The notes under the pieces: generated by a model
Seen by the model: only the letters and a program-made list of their open reading frames with translations
Told to the model about the DNA's origin: nothing
The model's database searches: none
Part shown: positions 21,402 to 32,292 of the stretch, in pieces
Layout of the letters: every line of letters begins with the position of its first letter
How positions within the stretch are numbered: position 1 is the first letter of the stretch
Position numbers and translations under genes: made by a program
Origin: Gautieria morchelliformis
Taxonomy: Eukaryota; Basidiomycota; Agaricomycetes; Gomphales; Gomphaceae
Length of the DNA: 64,000 nt
Direction of reading: 5' to 3'
NCBI GenBank assembly: GCA_015179125.1
Contig: WHVA01000159.1
Location: 124,001-188,000 of the forward strand

Positions 21402-24400
21402 TTAAGCAGAACGCAGCCCAACCAGCTGGTTCATGTGGACTGCCTTGTGCCGTGGGAGCCCCTTCGTGAACATGTCTGCCACCATGTCTGCGGTGGGTAC
21501 GTAGTCAATGTTCAGTAGGCTCTCCTGGACCGAGTGTCGTATGAAATGATACCAAATGTCAATATGCTTTGTACGGGGGTGATACTCATTGTTTTTCATG
21601 ATAGAAATGGCGGAGATGTTGTTGAGATGTATGGTGATGGGTTTCCTCAAGGGGCGCGCAATCTCAGCGAGAAACATTCTTATCCATAGTGCCTCCTTTT
21701 CCACGTGAGTCGTCGCGAGGTACTCAGCCTCAGTGGTCGAGTGACGATTGCTTGTTTCTTTGAGCTCCAGGAGACTGTGCTGCCTCCCATCGTGAAGACG
21801 TATCCGGAGATGGAGTGACAGTGTTCTTGCGATGCCCAATCTGCATCTGAGAACACCTCGAGTCCTTTCCCTGTTCCCCCAATGACAAGATTCACATCTT
21901 TCATCCCTTTGAGATAACGGAACACTCTTTTGACCGCCTCCCAATGCAGTCTTCTGGGATTTTGCATGAACTGCGAGAGGAACGATATAGCGAAAGAAAT
22001 ATCCGGGCGGGTGCCCAGCGCTGCGTACATGAGGGTGTTAGCAACTAGGGGCTATGGCAGGGAAGGTTCGGTAGAGTTCTTAGAAAGCTAGAATCAAATG
22101 TACTCTCTCAGTGAATTTATTGTCACTGATATATTACTGTAATACAATACCTAGAATCAAATACACTACATGATTTTCAGTCAACATGCTATGTAAATAT
22201 AAAGAATACTACTCGCCTCTCTCAGTGAATTTATTGTCACTGAGAGAGGAGTATAATCCTGTCTCAGAAGGCATATACGTGCACCCGGCCCTTTAGCGCC
22301 CAAGGGCTCGCGCGTCGAAGTCATTTCAAACTCCGCTGGGTGCAGCCGCCTGTGAAAATAGAGATAACAAAGTGGAATGGGGAGATAGGGAGTGACTGGA
22401 AATTTTCGAAAATAATCAGAGAAATGAATGCATGGTACAAGAACAATGTGAGAAAGAATTGGAACACCACACAGTAAATCGAACATATTATGCTTGATTT
22501 TGGTGCAGGAGCATAAATGCACCCAACAGAGGGAGCCAATGGCTTCCCTGTAAGGTACGCCGTGCATATCTTCGAACTGGCGCAGGGTGGACGGACATTG
22601 TGACAGGGAGAGCTTGTGGTGAGGGTCGAGTGGGGTTCCGAGCGGGTTAGCATCCTGCAAATTGAATCTCTCGAGGATTTTCTGTATGTAGGCACACTGC
22701 GATAGGGAGATCGTGCGTAACTTACGATCTCTCTTCACTTCAATTCCCAATAGCCAGTGCAAGTCCCCCAGATCCTTGATCTTGAGTACGGTGCGCAGCT
22801 CGTCCTTGAACCTGCTGATCACACCTCTGGAATTCCTGGCCATGGTAAGATCGTCGACGTCCACCGCGACGATGAGGGCGTCCTGCCCGATATACCTGTA
22901 AAAGACCGCGTGCTCGACCTCACACTATGTAAACCCAAATCTGAACATGACCCTGCAGAACATATTATACCATTCTCTGCCTGACTGTTTCAGGCTGTAA
23001 ATTGCGTGGTTGAGGCGGCAGACATGGCGCTCCTTGCCAGGGGTCTCATACCCCTTTGCCTGGCGCATGTAAACAACCTCGGTGATCGGGGCATTGAGGT
23101 ACGCACCGTCTATATCTGTCTGCTTGAGCTCCCAGTCGTTTCTGACGGCAATAGTGGTGATGATGCGGATGGCGGAGAGTTTGGCGGTAGGGGAGAATGT
23201 CTCGTTGTAATCTATCCCTTCAGCTTGTGAAAAGCCTTGCGCGATGAGCCTTGTCTTGCGATTCACGATTTTGCCGTTGGCGTCATGTTTGTAGTGGAAT
23301 ACTAGTTTGCTGCCCACTATGTTCACACCACCTGGGGGTTCCACAAGGTACCAGGTTCTTAACTCGGCGTGCTGGTTCAACTCGCGCTTTATGGAGGTGT
23401 CCCAGGCCGGCCAGTCCTCACGTGAACGCGCATTGTCCAGGCTAACCGGGTCAGTTCCCACGCTCTGGGTAGACGCCGCCATCGAAAATTCTAGAGGGTT
23501 ACGCGTCATCCCCTCATCCTCCATGCTGACCTCCTCCAGTTCCTCCAGGACCGCTAAGGCCACATTCCTGGTGGAGATTGGCAGCCCCTTAGGGTACATG
23601 GGGCCACTCGCGTGACTGGTGCTGCTGCCTGCACCGTCTGCGATGTCCCTTATGTAGGCAGAGGGCTTGCATTCCCTGTGTCCCCTGCCTTGTGACTGCT
23701 CCGCTGGAGGGTCCGGCGCCTCAAATCCTTCAAGAGGATCAATTTGCGGCCCAGGAGGGTCAACGCGTGGTGCAGCTGGGGGCAGGAGTGCATGGGGCGC
23801 GGGCAGATGGTTGTGTTGAGTGGCGCCTTGACTGTTCTGGGTGGCTAGCTGACCCTCAGTCTGCATGTCGCTCATGATGACCAGGATGGATTCGTTGAAC
23901 GCAACATTGCGCTCGATGGTTACTAACGCTTGCCGGGCCAGTACACTCTGTGCCCCTTGCTTTCATCGCTGTATCCGACCCACCTGCCTTCATCCGCCTT
24001 GGCTTCCAGCTTGCCGCGGTCTTCTCTGAGGGTAAAGACCCTTGCGCCCCATTCTGGTAAGTCCGTAAGGTCTGGCTTTACGCGATGCATGAGTTCATAT
24101 GGCGTCTTTCCGTCCAGTGCACACGTGGATGTCCGGTTCTTCAACCAGACTGCGTGTTGCACTGACTCCATCCAGAGAAATTTGGGCAAACCAACTGCCA
24201 GGTGCATCGCACGTGCGTGTTCCAGCAGCGTGCGGTTGAGCCTTTCTGACACACCGTTCTCTTCAGGCGTGTCATGTACGGTCAAGCTTCGGACTGTTCC
24301 CTTGGACTTAAGGTGAGTGCTGAACTCTTTGGAGAGATATTCACCGCCGCGATACGTTTGTAGGCACTTCAGCTTCGCGCTGTGCTGGGTCTCTACCCAC

Positions 24401-25607
24401 GCCTCGTATTGCCTGTAGCAGCAGAGGGTGTCGCTCTTCAGGGGTTCGCAGGCCCCCACACATCCGAGTGGACTTTTTTGCCGAATTTCACCGCCCGTGG
24501 TCCCTCTCGCGTCTGTGGGACCGGCTTTCTGGTAGGTTTGGCTTGCGCACAGGCTGTGCAAAAACCAGGCTGACTGGCTGCGTCCAGCTCAAGTCCCATG
24601 ATAACACCGTCCTGAACAAGTTTTCAAGCGACCTGCGGGGATATGTGTCCCATCCGCCGGTGCAGCTTGTCCAGGGTGAGTACTTTTCGCACTGCACTCG
24701 TCACTGCTGCTGTGGACTCGTGTTCCACCTTGTACAGCCCATTCGAGAGCGGGACCTGCCCAAGCAGCATCCCTTGCTTATCCCGAATCAAACATTTCTG
24801 GTCCTTTAATAGGACCGAGTACCCCATGGCATCGCAGCACGTCAGCGAGATCAGCGTGAACGCTAGATCAGGACAATACAGCACGTCCTTTAAGGTAACG
24901 TGCGTCGTTGTCTTCCCGTTTGGGATTCCGACCCTCATGCTGCCTATGCCGACAGCTTTGAACACGGTCTTGTCTGCAGCATTGATTGCCTGTGGCGCAA
25001 TCTTCTTGAAGGTGAGGAAGCGGTGTTTGCTCGGTGACATATGACCTGACGCACCCAAGTCATAGACATCAACTTCCCGTCCCGTCAATGCACTCGTTAC
25101 CAGCATGAGCGTGGACCCAGCAAACGTTGTGGTGAACGCGAAGTCCTCACTCTCCATTGCCACGTTCGCTGATCCGCCTCCCTTCTTGTCTTCCTCCTTC
25201 TTGTCCTTATTTTTTGCTTTAGAGCGACAGTCTGCCTTCAAGTGTCCCTTCTTGCCGCATTTCCAGCACTCCACATCGGTTTTCGTGGTGCTGGAGGAGC
25301 TGCTGCGTGCCTGGGGTTTCCCGTGGCCTTTGGATGCTGCAAGTGCGTTCTCACCGGCTTTCAGTTGGTGTTCTTCGATCGCTAACCGTTCAAACTCATC
25401 AATCAGGGTTCTGACGACCTGATCGGGCTCCAACATAACAGGAGCAGGACCTTCACTGAAATCCAAAGCCATGTCAGATGGCACATTACATAGCAACAGA
25501 GGATCACATACCATCTGGGTCCTTTGCGGTACTTTACACAACCTCCGGCTCCTTCGACAGAGATTGTGATAGAGTGGGGCAGGGGGCTGAGTTAGTGTCA
25601 GTGTCAA
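21402..25607 (-). pseudogene. pol: Copia element 2 gag-pol, inactivated and interrupted
   Basis: Minus-strand Ty1/copia remnant. From its 5' end (right) there is a gag zinc knuckle (CWKCGKKGHLKADC, about 25260), a protease whose active site reads DLGASGHM instead of the usual DSG or DTG, and a pre-integrase motif HRRMGHISPQ (24630). The integrase is shortened: the region that should hold the first catalytic Asp residues is missing, and the RGGEY block is preceded by TY instead of SD. RT follows (VGSKLVFHYK, DIDGAYLNAP, VDVDDLTMA), with a TAG near 22925 between its two halves. RNase H has TTEAEYLATTHVEKEALWIR and ends at 21402. A solo LTR (22036-22528) is inserted in the RT/RNase H region; removing it with one duplication restores GSLMYAALGTRPD. 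The gag N-terminus is absent and replaced by unrelated sequence. Confidence 0.9.
22036..22528. repeat. Solo LTR nested in copia element 2
   Basis: 493 bases, TGTTAGC...CCAACA, bounded by a perfect 5-base direct repeat GAGGG (22031-22035 and 22529-22533). Because both ends read TGTT/AACA, orientation cannot be set from the ends alone. It holds two copies of CTCTCAGTGAATTTATTGTC, one of which forms a perfect 12-base-stem palindrome (22217-22248). Confidence 0.9.
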
Positions 25608-25925
25608 TAAATGCAGGGTCTACTAAGAACCTCAAATTCTCCAGCCCCACCTTCACCTCCTTTACCTCTTTCATCAGCTCATCCGCTTCCGATGGTCGTT
25701 CAAACTCCAGGTCAATGACTGTCTCCACCTGGAGTGCACTCCAAAGTGCAGTCTGGGCCACAGATATTAGTGAACAGTCTATGAGGAAAACATCTCACCT
25801 GAATTTCCACTGCATCGGCTACCCACTGTTCCACCTCCTCATGCAGATCTCCCCAAAAGTCAGGGTGAATCTTCAGCACCCTCTGTATTCAGTCAAGGAG
25901 CGATGGTGTTAAGGTTGTGTTTGAA
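25470..25925 (-). pseudogene. Unknown coding fragment joined to copia element 2 5' end
   Basis: Minus-strand open segments VLKIHPDFWGDLHEEVEQWV (about 25890-25810), then after a likely intron LEFERPSEADELMKEVKEV and VGLENLRFLVDPAFIDTDTN (25750-25600). The acidic, helical sequence does not look like a copia gag N-terminus. It passes directly into the copia frame near 25500, so this is either captured host sequence or the flank of a truncated insertion. I do not recognise the protein. Confidence 0.4.
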
Positions 25926-25934
25926 CTGTAGTTT

Positions 25935-26872
25935 TATAAGGGCAACCTAGGCAGACGCTCTACACTCAAGCAGCGAACTGGCGAAGGGGGATCCAAAGTA
26001 AGATAGAGAACTATATACAGGACATAGACATACCTGGTGAAGGGGGATCCAAAGAGAAAACTCTAAGGAACCCCTTCGCCACCTAACTATGACTATAAGC
26101 AGACTTGGGCATGCTAGCCCGCTCACCGAATGCCCAAGTTACATAAGCAATCACGCCAGCGATAACAGGGCTGGACAGATAAGGAAGGAATGATGTTGGA
26201 AGGGGCCGGAACAGGAAGGGAACTAAACGGAACACAAGACAGAAGGATGCAAAGGCTAGGAGAAGCTCAGGGGCCACCAACAACACGCTGCGATAATGCA
26301 GTGTATGATAATGCACAGTGCGATGATGCGTGTGATAAAGCATGCGATAATGCGTGCGATAATGTGTGCAATAAAGCATGCGATAATGTGCACTGCGATA
26401 ATGCATGCGATAATGCACAGTGTGTGATTGGTGTTCCCCTGACAAGTTTGGTTATACTAAGCTGAACTTGGGTCTCAGGTGGGAGGGCTTGGCTTCAACC
26501 TCTTGGGTTGTGCCCACTCGATGTTCCGCCCTAATTTCAGGAGCGGTCTCAGCTATAAGCCGAGATATGGGTTTTGATATCAAGCAGAGGGTCTCGAGTA
26601 CGATAAGCTAATTCGATATCTGAACTGAGGAGCTACTGTACATGGACTGGAGGTCTATATAGTAAAGTAGCATGCAGGGTCATGAAGAGAACATGATCAG
26701 ATCAACGGTCAGGGGAAACAAGGGTCGGGCAAATGGGGAACTAACTAGAAAAGGAAATCAGGGGTGATGGGAAGTGCGAAGGGGAACCCAAAGGAAAGCC
26801 GAGAATAACCCGAGGTTCCCGAACGAGAGCCGAAGCCGAGCTTCGGTCTGGATTCGGGAACGGATCGTAACA
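25935..26872 (+). repeat. Diverged gypsy-type LTR relic
   Basis: Opens with TATAAGGGCAACC and contains GGGGGATCCAAAG twice and GAGAAAACTCTAAGGA. It therefore resembles the LTRs at 40612, 46310 and 48833, which open TGTAAGGGCAACC and have GGGGAAATCCAAAG twice. Near its end lies a nested hairpin (26815-26861) followed by CGTAACA, a plausible LTR end. It includes the minisatellite at 26288-26432. Confidence 0.5.
26288..26432 (+). repeat. Minisatellite with TGCGATAATG-type units
   Basis: About a dozen imperfect 10-12 base units (TGCGATAATG, TGTGATAAAG, TGCAATAAAG and similar) run in tandem. The array is open in one frame as repeats of CDNA-like residues, but nothing suggests that it is translated. 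Confidence 0.8.
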
Positions 26873-27099
26873 GATGGGAGAGTTGATGTACTAGTCACCA
26901 TGGGAATTTGAATGCTTGGATGAAACCCGTAGCACCATGCTGTGCGCTCTTATAAGCAGGGGACTAGGATGTACACAGACCACACAGCAACATAGGGCCC
27001 AGACCTCAGAGATCTCATTGGGGGACCCATTATGTCCTTACGCCTTTCCCCCTCACACTAGGACTCTACATCATTGGACTCAGAAGCTAGGAGGGGGTA

Positions 27100-27628
27100 C
27101 TGTCATGACCCGTTTATTATTGTATCAAGTTACCCCCCATTTTCCCTTTCTCCCTCCATCTTTATGTTTGCTCTATTCACCATTCACTGGATTTGCAAAA
27201 CCCTTTGCTACTCACATCATTCACCTGCAGTCACACCATCAAATACAACCAACATCTTCTAACCGGTGTGATGGTTCATCACTGGCCCCATCACCTTCCT
27301 GATTCAAGCCCCTTTGGGTGTTTCTATGTCCAGCATGCATTCACGGGACGTCCTACCTGTAGATTGTGCAGGATTGACCCATTAGACCAAGATGTCATGA
27401 CCCATCTATTTCCCTTGCCTCACTGTCTCTACCTTCCCCTTCATCGCTCCTCCTGCAGGTTCGCCCAAGTTCGCCCTTCCCTTCCACCACTCCTCGGTAT
27501 TTGCTCTATTCGCTCTTCACCCCATTCACCCAATGGCCATTCGCTGCTTGCATCATTTGCCAGCAGGTATGCCATCAAACATAATCGACATCCTCTACCC
27601 GGTGTGATGATTCATCACTGGGCCCATC
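27100..27628 (+). repeat. Partial copy of the TGTCATGAC repeat family
   Basis: TGTCATGACCC occurs near 27102 and again near 27394, each followed by a pyrimidine-rich stretch with CTTTC/CTCC words and later GATGGTTCATCACTGG-like sequence. This matches the internal repeats of the element at 50007-51577. The copy is cut at 27628 by the LTR that begins at 27629. Confidence 0.65.
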
Positions 27629-28642
27629 TGTTATGATATATGCAATTATATTATTCAAGTTATCCATATATATAGAAACTAATAAAAGAAACAAGAAAAG
27701 GAAGAAGAATCCACCAATGAATGTGGGCGACACTCACAACAGATATCGACATGCGCAGACGGCACATGACACTCATGATCAAGCAGCTATCTTATCTATA
27801 GATCAGATAAGATACAGGAACGAAGGCATGGGCCACGTGCGGCCGATCAGAGACAGCGCACCTATCGGCAGATGGCATCGACCATGACGTCGACAGGCGC
27901 CAGGCCACAGGCACCGAGGAGGTGTGGGCACCAAACATGGCAGAGGAGTATAGACTGCACAGGAGCATCAGACGTCGCAGAATGATGACAGAATGTCATT
28001 CCAAGCACGTATGCTCGATCAGCTGCCCCATAGAAGAGGCACAGAGACAGCGGCCCCATCACCAAGAGTAGCATCTATGCTACACAAGAGAAACTTAATT
28101 TCCATTTTTTATTGAGCTCCATGACATGACCAGCTGATTACTATCTTGACATCCTGTAGACAGGTGCTTTGTATAGTAGGTACAAGACTCTATTCCAAAG
28201 CCTAACACCCCTGCCATTATCCCCATCTTTTTCATGGCTTTATGACTACAAATAGTCACCCCTTTAGTTACACATAGTTTTTTGGCCCATTCACCCATTA
28301 TCCTGAACACTGGTAGTTATCACTATTATAGTATAAGTAGCTACCACAAATGTATGAACCAATCATCCAGAATCCACTGTTTCACCCCCTGAAGTCACTG
28401 TAGTCTTGTTTGATAGCTACAGAGCTTAAATCTTGATAGTTCTCTCCAATTCTTCGTTGAGAGTCTATTATCACTGTCTACTCTACACTAGCTCACAAGT
28501 GAAGCCTTTTGAGACAGCTATCCTCTAGATTCAGACCATTTCTTCATCGACACGGTCACGTGACCACCATCCATCAGTACTGGACATGCCTATGAGAGCT
28601 TAGTCAGCATATAGTGAAAGGGCATAGGAATCCCCGGCAACA
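27629..28642 (+). repeat. LTR-like repeat Z, left copy (plus orientation)
   Basis: Roughly 1014 bases, TGTTATGATA...GGCAACA, homologous to the reverse complement of 38520-39514. Shared landmarks are GAAACTAATAAA near the start, a CAGGCGCCAGGCC-type central block, TAGTCTTGTTTGATAGCTAC, and GCTTAGTCAGCA near the end. No target duplication matches. Confidence 0.65.
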
Positions 28643-28887
28643 TCTCTTGGGACCTTTTCAGAGTCCTTTGATAGAGGTCATACCAGTCAAACAACCTCCT
28701 GCACCATGTAGGAAGGGCTGTGCAAATGCACAGGTAGCTGAGGTGACAAGATCCCTCAGTTGGTGGTGAAGCAGGGTTATCCTGAGCATGCCTTCCTCCT
28801 AGGGTGGAAAATCTTTATTGGCATAAGTGATTCCTTTTCTCGCAATTGCAAAGCTGACAGCGGCCCTTTATGCATCCTGAGATCATC

Positions 28888-29425
28888 ATGAAGCCTGCGA
28901 AGTGCGGGCGATGCCTTTGCTATGGCCACACGTGTAGTGGCCAGGCGGAGAAGATGTGTGGGAGGTGCATCCGCAATCGCCAGGGTTGTGTGTTGCCCAA
29001 AGGTAAGCCATACTTTTCCTGAATCTTCCCATCACTCTCCAAACTGATGTGGAGTCCTGGTGCCTCACCTAGAGTATGAAGTGAAGGAGGAGAAGGATGC
29101 TCGGGAGGCCGAGGGGAAGCATGAAGGTGAAGACTAAGGGGAAGGCAAAGGATAAAAGGGCTCTTGCTGGGACATCATTGATCTCATCAAGGGGTATCCT
29201 TGGTGATTTCATTCTATTTTCCTCAGTATCTTCTTGGGCTGATTTCCAGATACCATTGAAGGTACTCGGACCTCTACGTTGGTCACCGAGGAAAGGATAG
29301 AGGAGCTGGTAGAAAGGTCAGAGGATTTGATGAGGAATGTGTTGGTGAAGTTTAATGAATTAAATGGGAGTGTCTTAGAACTAGAGGGGGTCCAGGTGAT
29401 GATTAGGAAACTATTAATGAAGTAG
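28888..29425 (+). CDS. Cys-rich, coiled-coil protein of unknown function (exons approximate)
   Basis: A first exon reads MKPAKCGRCLCYGHTCSGQ, then KMCGRCIRNRQGCVLPK, giving two CX2C-type pairs spaced like a small zinc cluster, and ends at a GTAAGC donor near 29002. A second segment is rich in Glu and Lys (EYEVKEEKDAREAEGKHEGE). A third (about 29243-29425) is a helical stretch TEERIEELVERSEDLMRNVL ending at a stop. The pattern of Cys cluster, charged region and helix is frequent in transposon-rich basidiomycete DNA, but I cannot name a family. It lies just inside repeat Z and may belong to that element. Confidence 0.4.
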
Positions 29426-29480
29426 GGAGCTTTTAGAATTATTCTGAACATAGAAGGAAAAAATTGATCAGATTGATCAT

Positions 29481-30427
29481 ATGACGAGTGGTTCAGGAAA
29501 CCCACCCTCGGACGTGCGAATGCAGGCCGATGTCCCTGAATCAATTGTAGCCTCTCCGACTGACCTGGTGGACCTACAAGCAAACATAATAGATACACAT
29601 GGAGAATTGCATATAAGCTCACCAAAGATGAGTCCAACCTCCCAACACACACCCCCTCCAGACAGATGCATTCTGCTGAAGAGGCCTTTACATTGGGAGT
29701 CTACTACCAATATCTATACAAGCTTACCGAGAATGCAAACTACTCTGCACCACACCCTGGCGATGCTCCCGATGGGTTTGAGGAATGGGCCACAAAGCAT
29801 AAAAAGTCCCGGAATGCTGAGGAAGCTAGAATTCACCTTCAGCGTCCTCCTGCCGAGATCATGATCATGGACACTCACTGCAACATGCAGTTCCCAGCTG
29901 CTCACTTATCCAATCCTCACCCAGGTGCACATGGCTCCTACGCAGCAGGGAATCTTTACCCAGGGTATCCCACGTACACGCTGATTCCCGTGCCTGCCAC
30001 TGGCCTAATGTCGATGGACGACAACATGGCCTTAATGCAGAAGATCCGTGATTTCGATCGCGGAAACGGCCATGGCGGCGCAAGGACCTATAGAGGAGGT
30101 CGAGGAGGTCGAGGGGGATGGTGTGGCAGAAATAAAGGGTGGCACAAACCACATGCATACCAAAACCATACGTCCCCTTCCCATCGCAAGTCCACCCGCG
30201 ACTATGATGAGAGCAGCTCGTTGTCCCGCCTCTCTATGCGCCTGTCTGAACTATCAAGAGTAATTGAGACACAGCGCTCAGCCTTGGAGGCTTGGCAGAA
30301 TGAGATAACACAGTGCCTTGACGATGTTGCTTTGGATATCCAGGAATCTAGTGAACCTGGAAAAGGCAAAGGCAAGGGTATGCCTCATCAGCCTCGCACC
30401 AGTAGCTATCCCCACTTACTGATGTGA
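29481..30427 (+). CDS. RGG-box protein of unknown function (frame shift or intron inside)
   Basis: An N-terminal frame (29481-29665 part) reads ADVPESIVASPTDLVDLQAN. The main frame (29666-30427) has EAFTLGVYYQYLYKLTENAN, DAPDGFEEWATKHKKSRNAE, an RGG motif (TYRGGRGGRGGWCGRNKG, about 30090), a serine-rich stretch and a helix RLSELSRVIETQRSALEAWQ. RGG boxes commonly bind RNA, so a nucleic-acid role, possibly gag-like, is an inference. It follows the Cys-rich ORF by about 60 bases on the same strand. Confidence 0.4.
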
Positions 30428-30679
30428 TATCTGATTTCTGCAGCCGTATTGCCAATGGCGCCTGGAATCGAGATGGATTCCAACATGGATGTCATGGCAG
30501 ACACATCAGAGACATTCCCAGACAGCCTGGCAGACAGCCTGACAGAGCTGCCATTCAGAATTGAGAATTACTGAACGGGATGGAAACTGCACCAATGTGC
30601 CACCTACTTTTTTTCTTTCTTCTTCCAAATTTCTCGTCAATTGACATAAACATGTCAGACACGAAATGTTGTCTTATGG

Positions 30680-31010
30680 ATGTCTTTTCTCTACTTCAGC
30701 AACTCTCAGAAGCCCTTAAGAAGTTTCATCTTGGCAAATGGGAGCTCAAGGAAGGTGATGGTGCATTTTATGGGCCAAAGATCAACATTAAAATTCGGGA
30801 TGCTCTTTGACGTTCATCCCAATGCGCAACGATTCAGTTGGATTTCCCGCTTCCTGTCAAGTTCAAACTTAAGTATGCAGTGCTGAGGACCACGATGCAG
30901 TGGATCGCCCTCCTAATTTCCCTGTTATAATTCATCGCACAATACTTGGTAGTTTGGAGCATTTCATTGGTATTGTGACAGAGCATTTTTTCGGGCAAGT
31001 GGTGGGTGTC
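30680..31010 (+). pseudogene. Threonyl-tRNA synthetase fragment
   Basis: After an AG at 30700 the frame gives ALKKFHLGKWELKEGDGAFY, then GPKINIKIRDAL-stop, then in a shifted frame QCATIQLDFPLPVKFKL, and later PVIIHRTILGSLEHFIGIV and TEHFFG. These follow, in order, the catalytic-domain blocks of class II ThrRS (GAFYGPKID, QCATIQLDF, IHRAILGSLERF). Two or more frame changes and loss of both ends make it a non-functional fragment. The rest of the gene is not in the window. Confidence 0.8.
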
Positions 31011-31637
31011 CTACACCTAGGTGTGGAAGTACAATGTTATTTTTGTGATGTGCCCTGCTGCACCGTTTTCTTGTAAGTTATTTCAAGCTCCGATGTTTCG
31101 AGGCTGCACGTGACCTGAAGCATTGTTTCGGTATACAACCAAACACGACCTTCTGTCCATACCACCACCATGCCTTGGGTCCTTGAGCTGCAGACACACT
31201 GCATACTTTTCTGATAGTTCTTTATGACTCCCTATGGATGCTTATATGTTCTGGTAAAAATTTATGTTCACTCTGTCATTTCTTCCCCTGCACCGCATGC
31301 TTCGTTTGAGATCGTCAGTACTTGACAAGTGTCAAATTTAGAATGGCATAAACATCTTCAACTAAACTGCTCTGTGATTGTTGGACTGTCACCCATGGCT
31401 GATCCAATCTTTCACTTGACCACACATTGTTGTGGAGTGCCGTTGTTGATGTGGGTGGGGCTCCTACACTCCACAGTGCAGGTAATCCTTTGTGGAGGAC
31501 TCTTTCCATGAGGTGTATGTGCACCAGCTCAATGGCAATCTAGCCTGGCGATGTGTTAGGATGAAATCCACTCAGAGTCTCTGTCGCCTCAAGAGAATCA
31601 GTATGGTAATGGCAGGTAAGTCCCCATGGTATCTTTT
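31011..31637. other. Unassigned AT/GC-balanced stretch
   Basis: No gene supported. Nothing beyond short spurious open frames; its right border is set by the solo LTR insertion. Confidence 0.4.
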
Positions 31638-32292
31638 TGTTATGACTGTTCATTTCCGACTTCCGACCTTCAGTTCCGCAACACTTTCCGCCCATCCGAT
31701 ATTTCCGACATTCCTCCCATTGTTCTATTCCCTTGTTCTTTCGACTCTATTACTTGGACCCACCGGACCCGTTTCATCGTTCATCAAGATCATATATCCG
31801 GTCACCCTTGTAGTTCGTTGTCAGACATGTTTTCCTGACCCCTTGTTCTTTGCCATTGTTTTACCTTACCCTGAACCCCCCTTGTAGTCCCATTGTTTCC
31901 CGATTAGTTAGTTCCCATGCATTGTCTACTTGACTTCCGCTTCCCCCGGAATTTGCTTAGTACTACCCCATTACCTGTTGTCTCAGCTCTTTGTATAAAA
32001 GCCTGTCATGTATGTCTGTTATCCTGCAATCAGATAATCACCTTTGATACTTGATTTCCTTCGCTCCATCTCCTGTTCTTAGCACAGCGAGTCTAGCAAG
32101 ACCTCAGTCTCTCCGCCTTCCGTCTTCCACCTCAATTCCGCCTCAAGTTCCGACCAACCTTCGGTGCAGTACATTCCGACTTCCGACCCATTTCCGAAAT
32201 ACCTAGGACGATAGTTCATTGGGGGCGCAACCTACAAGTTGAAGCTGCTGTCCTTTCCAGTTCCGACTTAGCGGAAATCTCGATACGTAACA
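31638..32292 (+). repeat. Solo LTR, family X
   Basis: 655 bases with TGTTA...TAACA ends and a perfect 5-base duplication CTTTT on both sides (31633-31637, 32293-32297). It is rich in the word TTCCGAC. A TATA-like TGTATAAAAGCC occurs near 31990. A second, split copy is found at 40206-40611, 49323-50006 and 51583-51658. Confidence 0.9.

Noticed and set aside
26280..26440. Minisatellite considered as a CRISPR-like array
   Set aside because: Units are contiguous without spacers, and the genome is eukaryotic.
32215..32235. TTCATTGGGGGCGCAACC read as LTR end plus primer binding site
   Set aside because: The same string lies inside a longer TGTTA...TAACA unit with an exact CTTTT duplication, so it is internal to the LTR and not a primer site.
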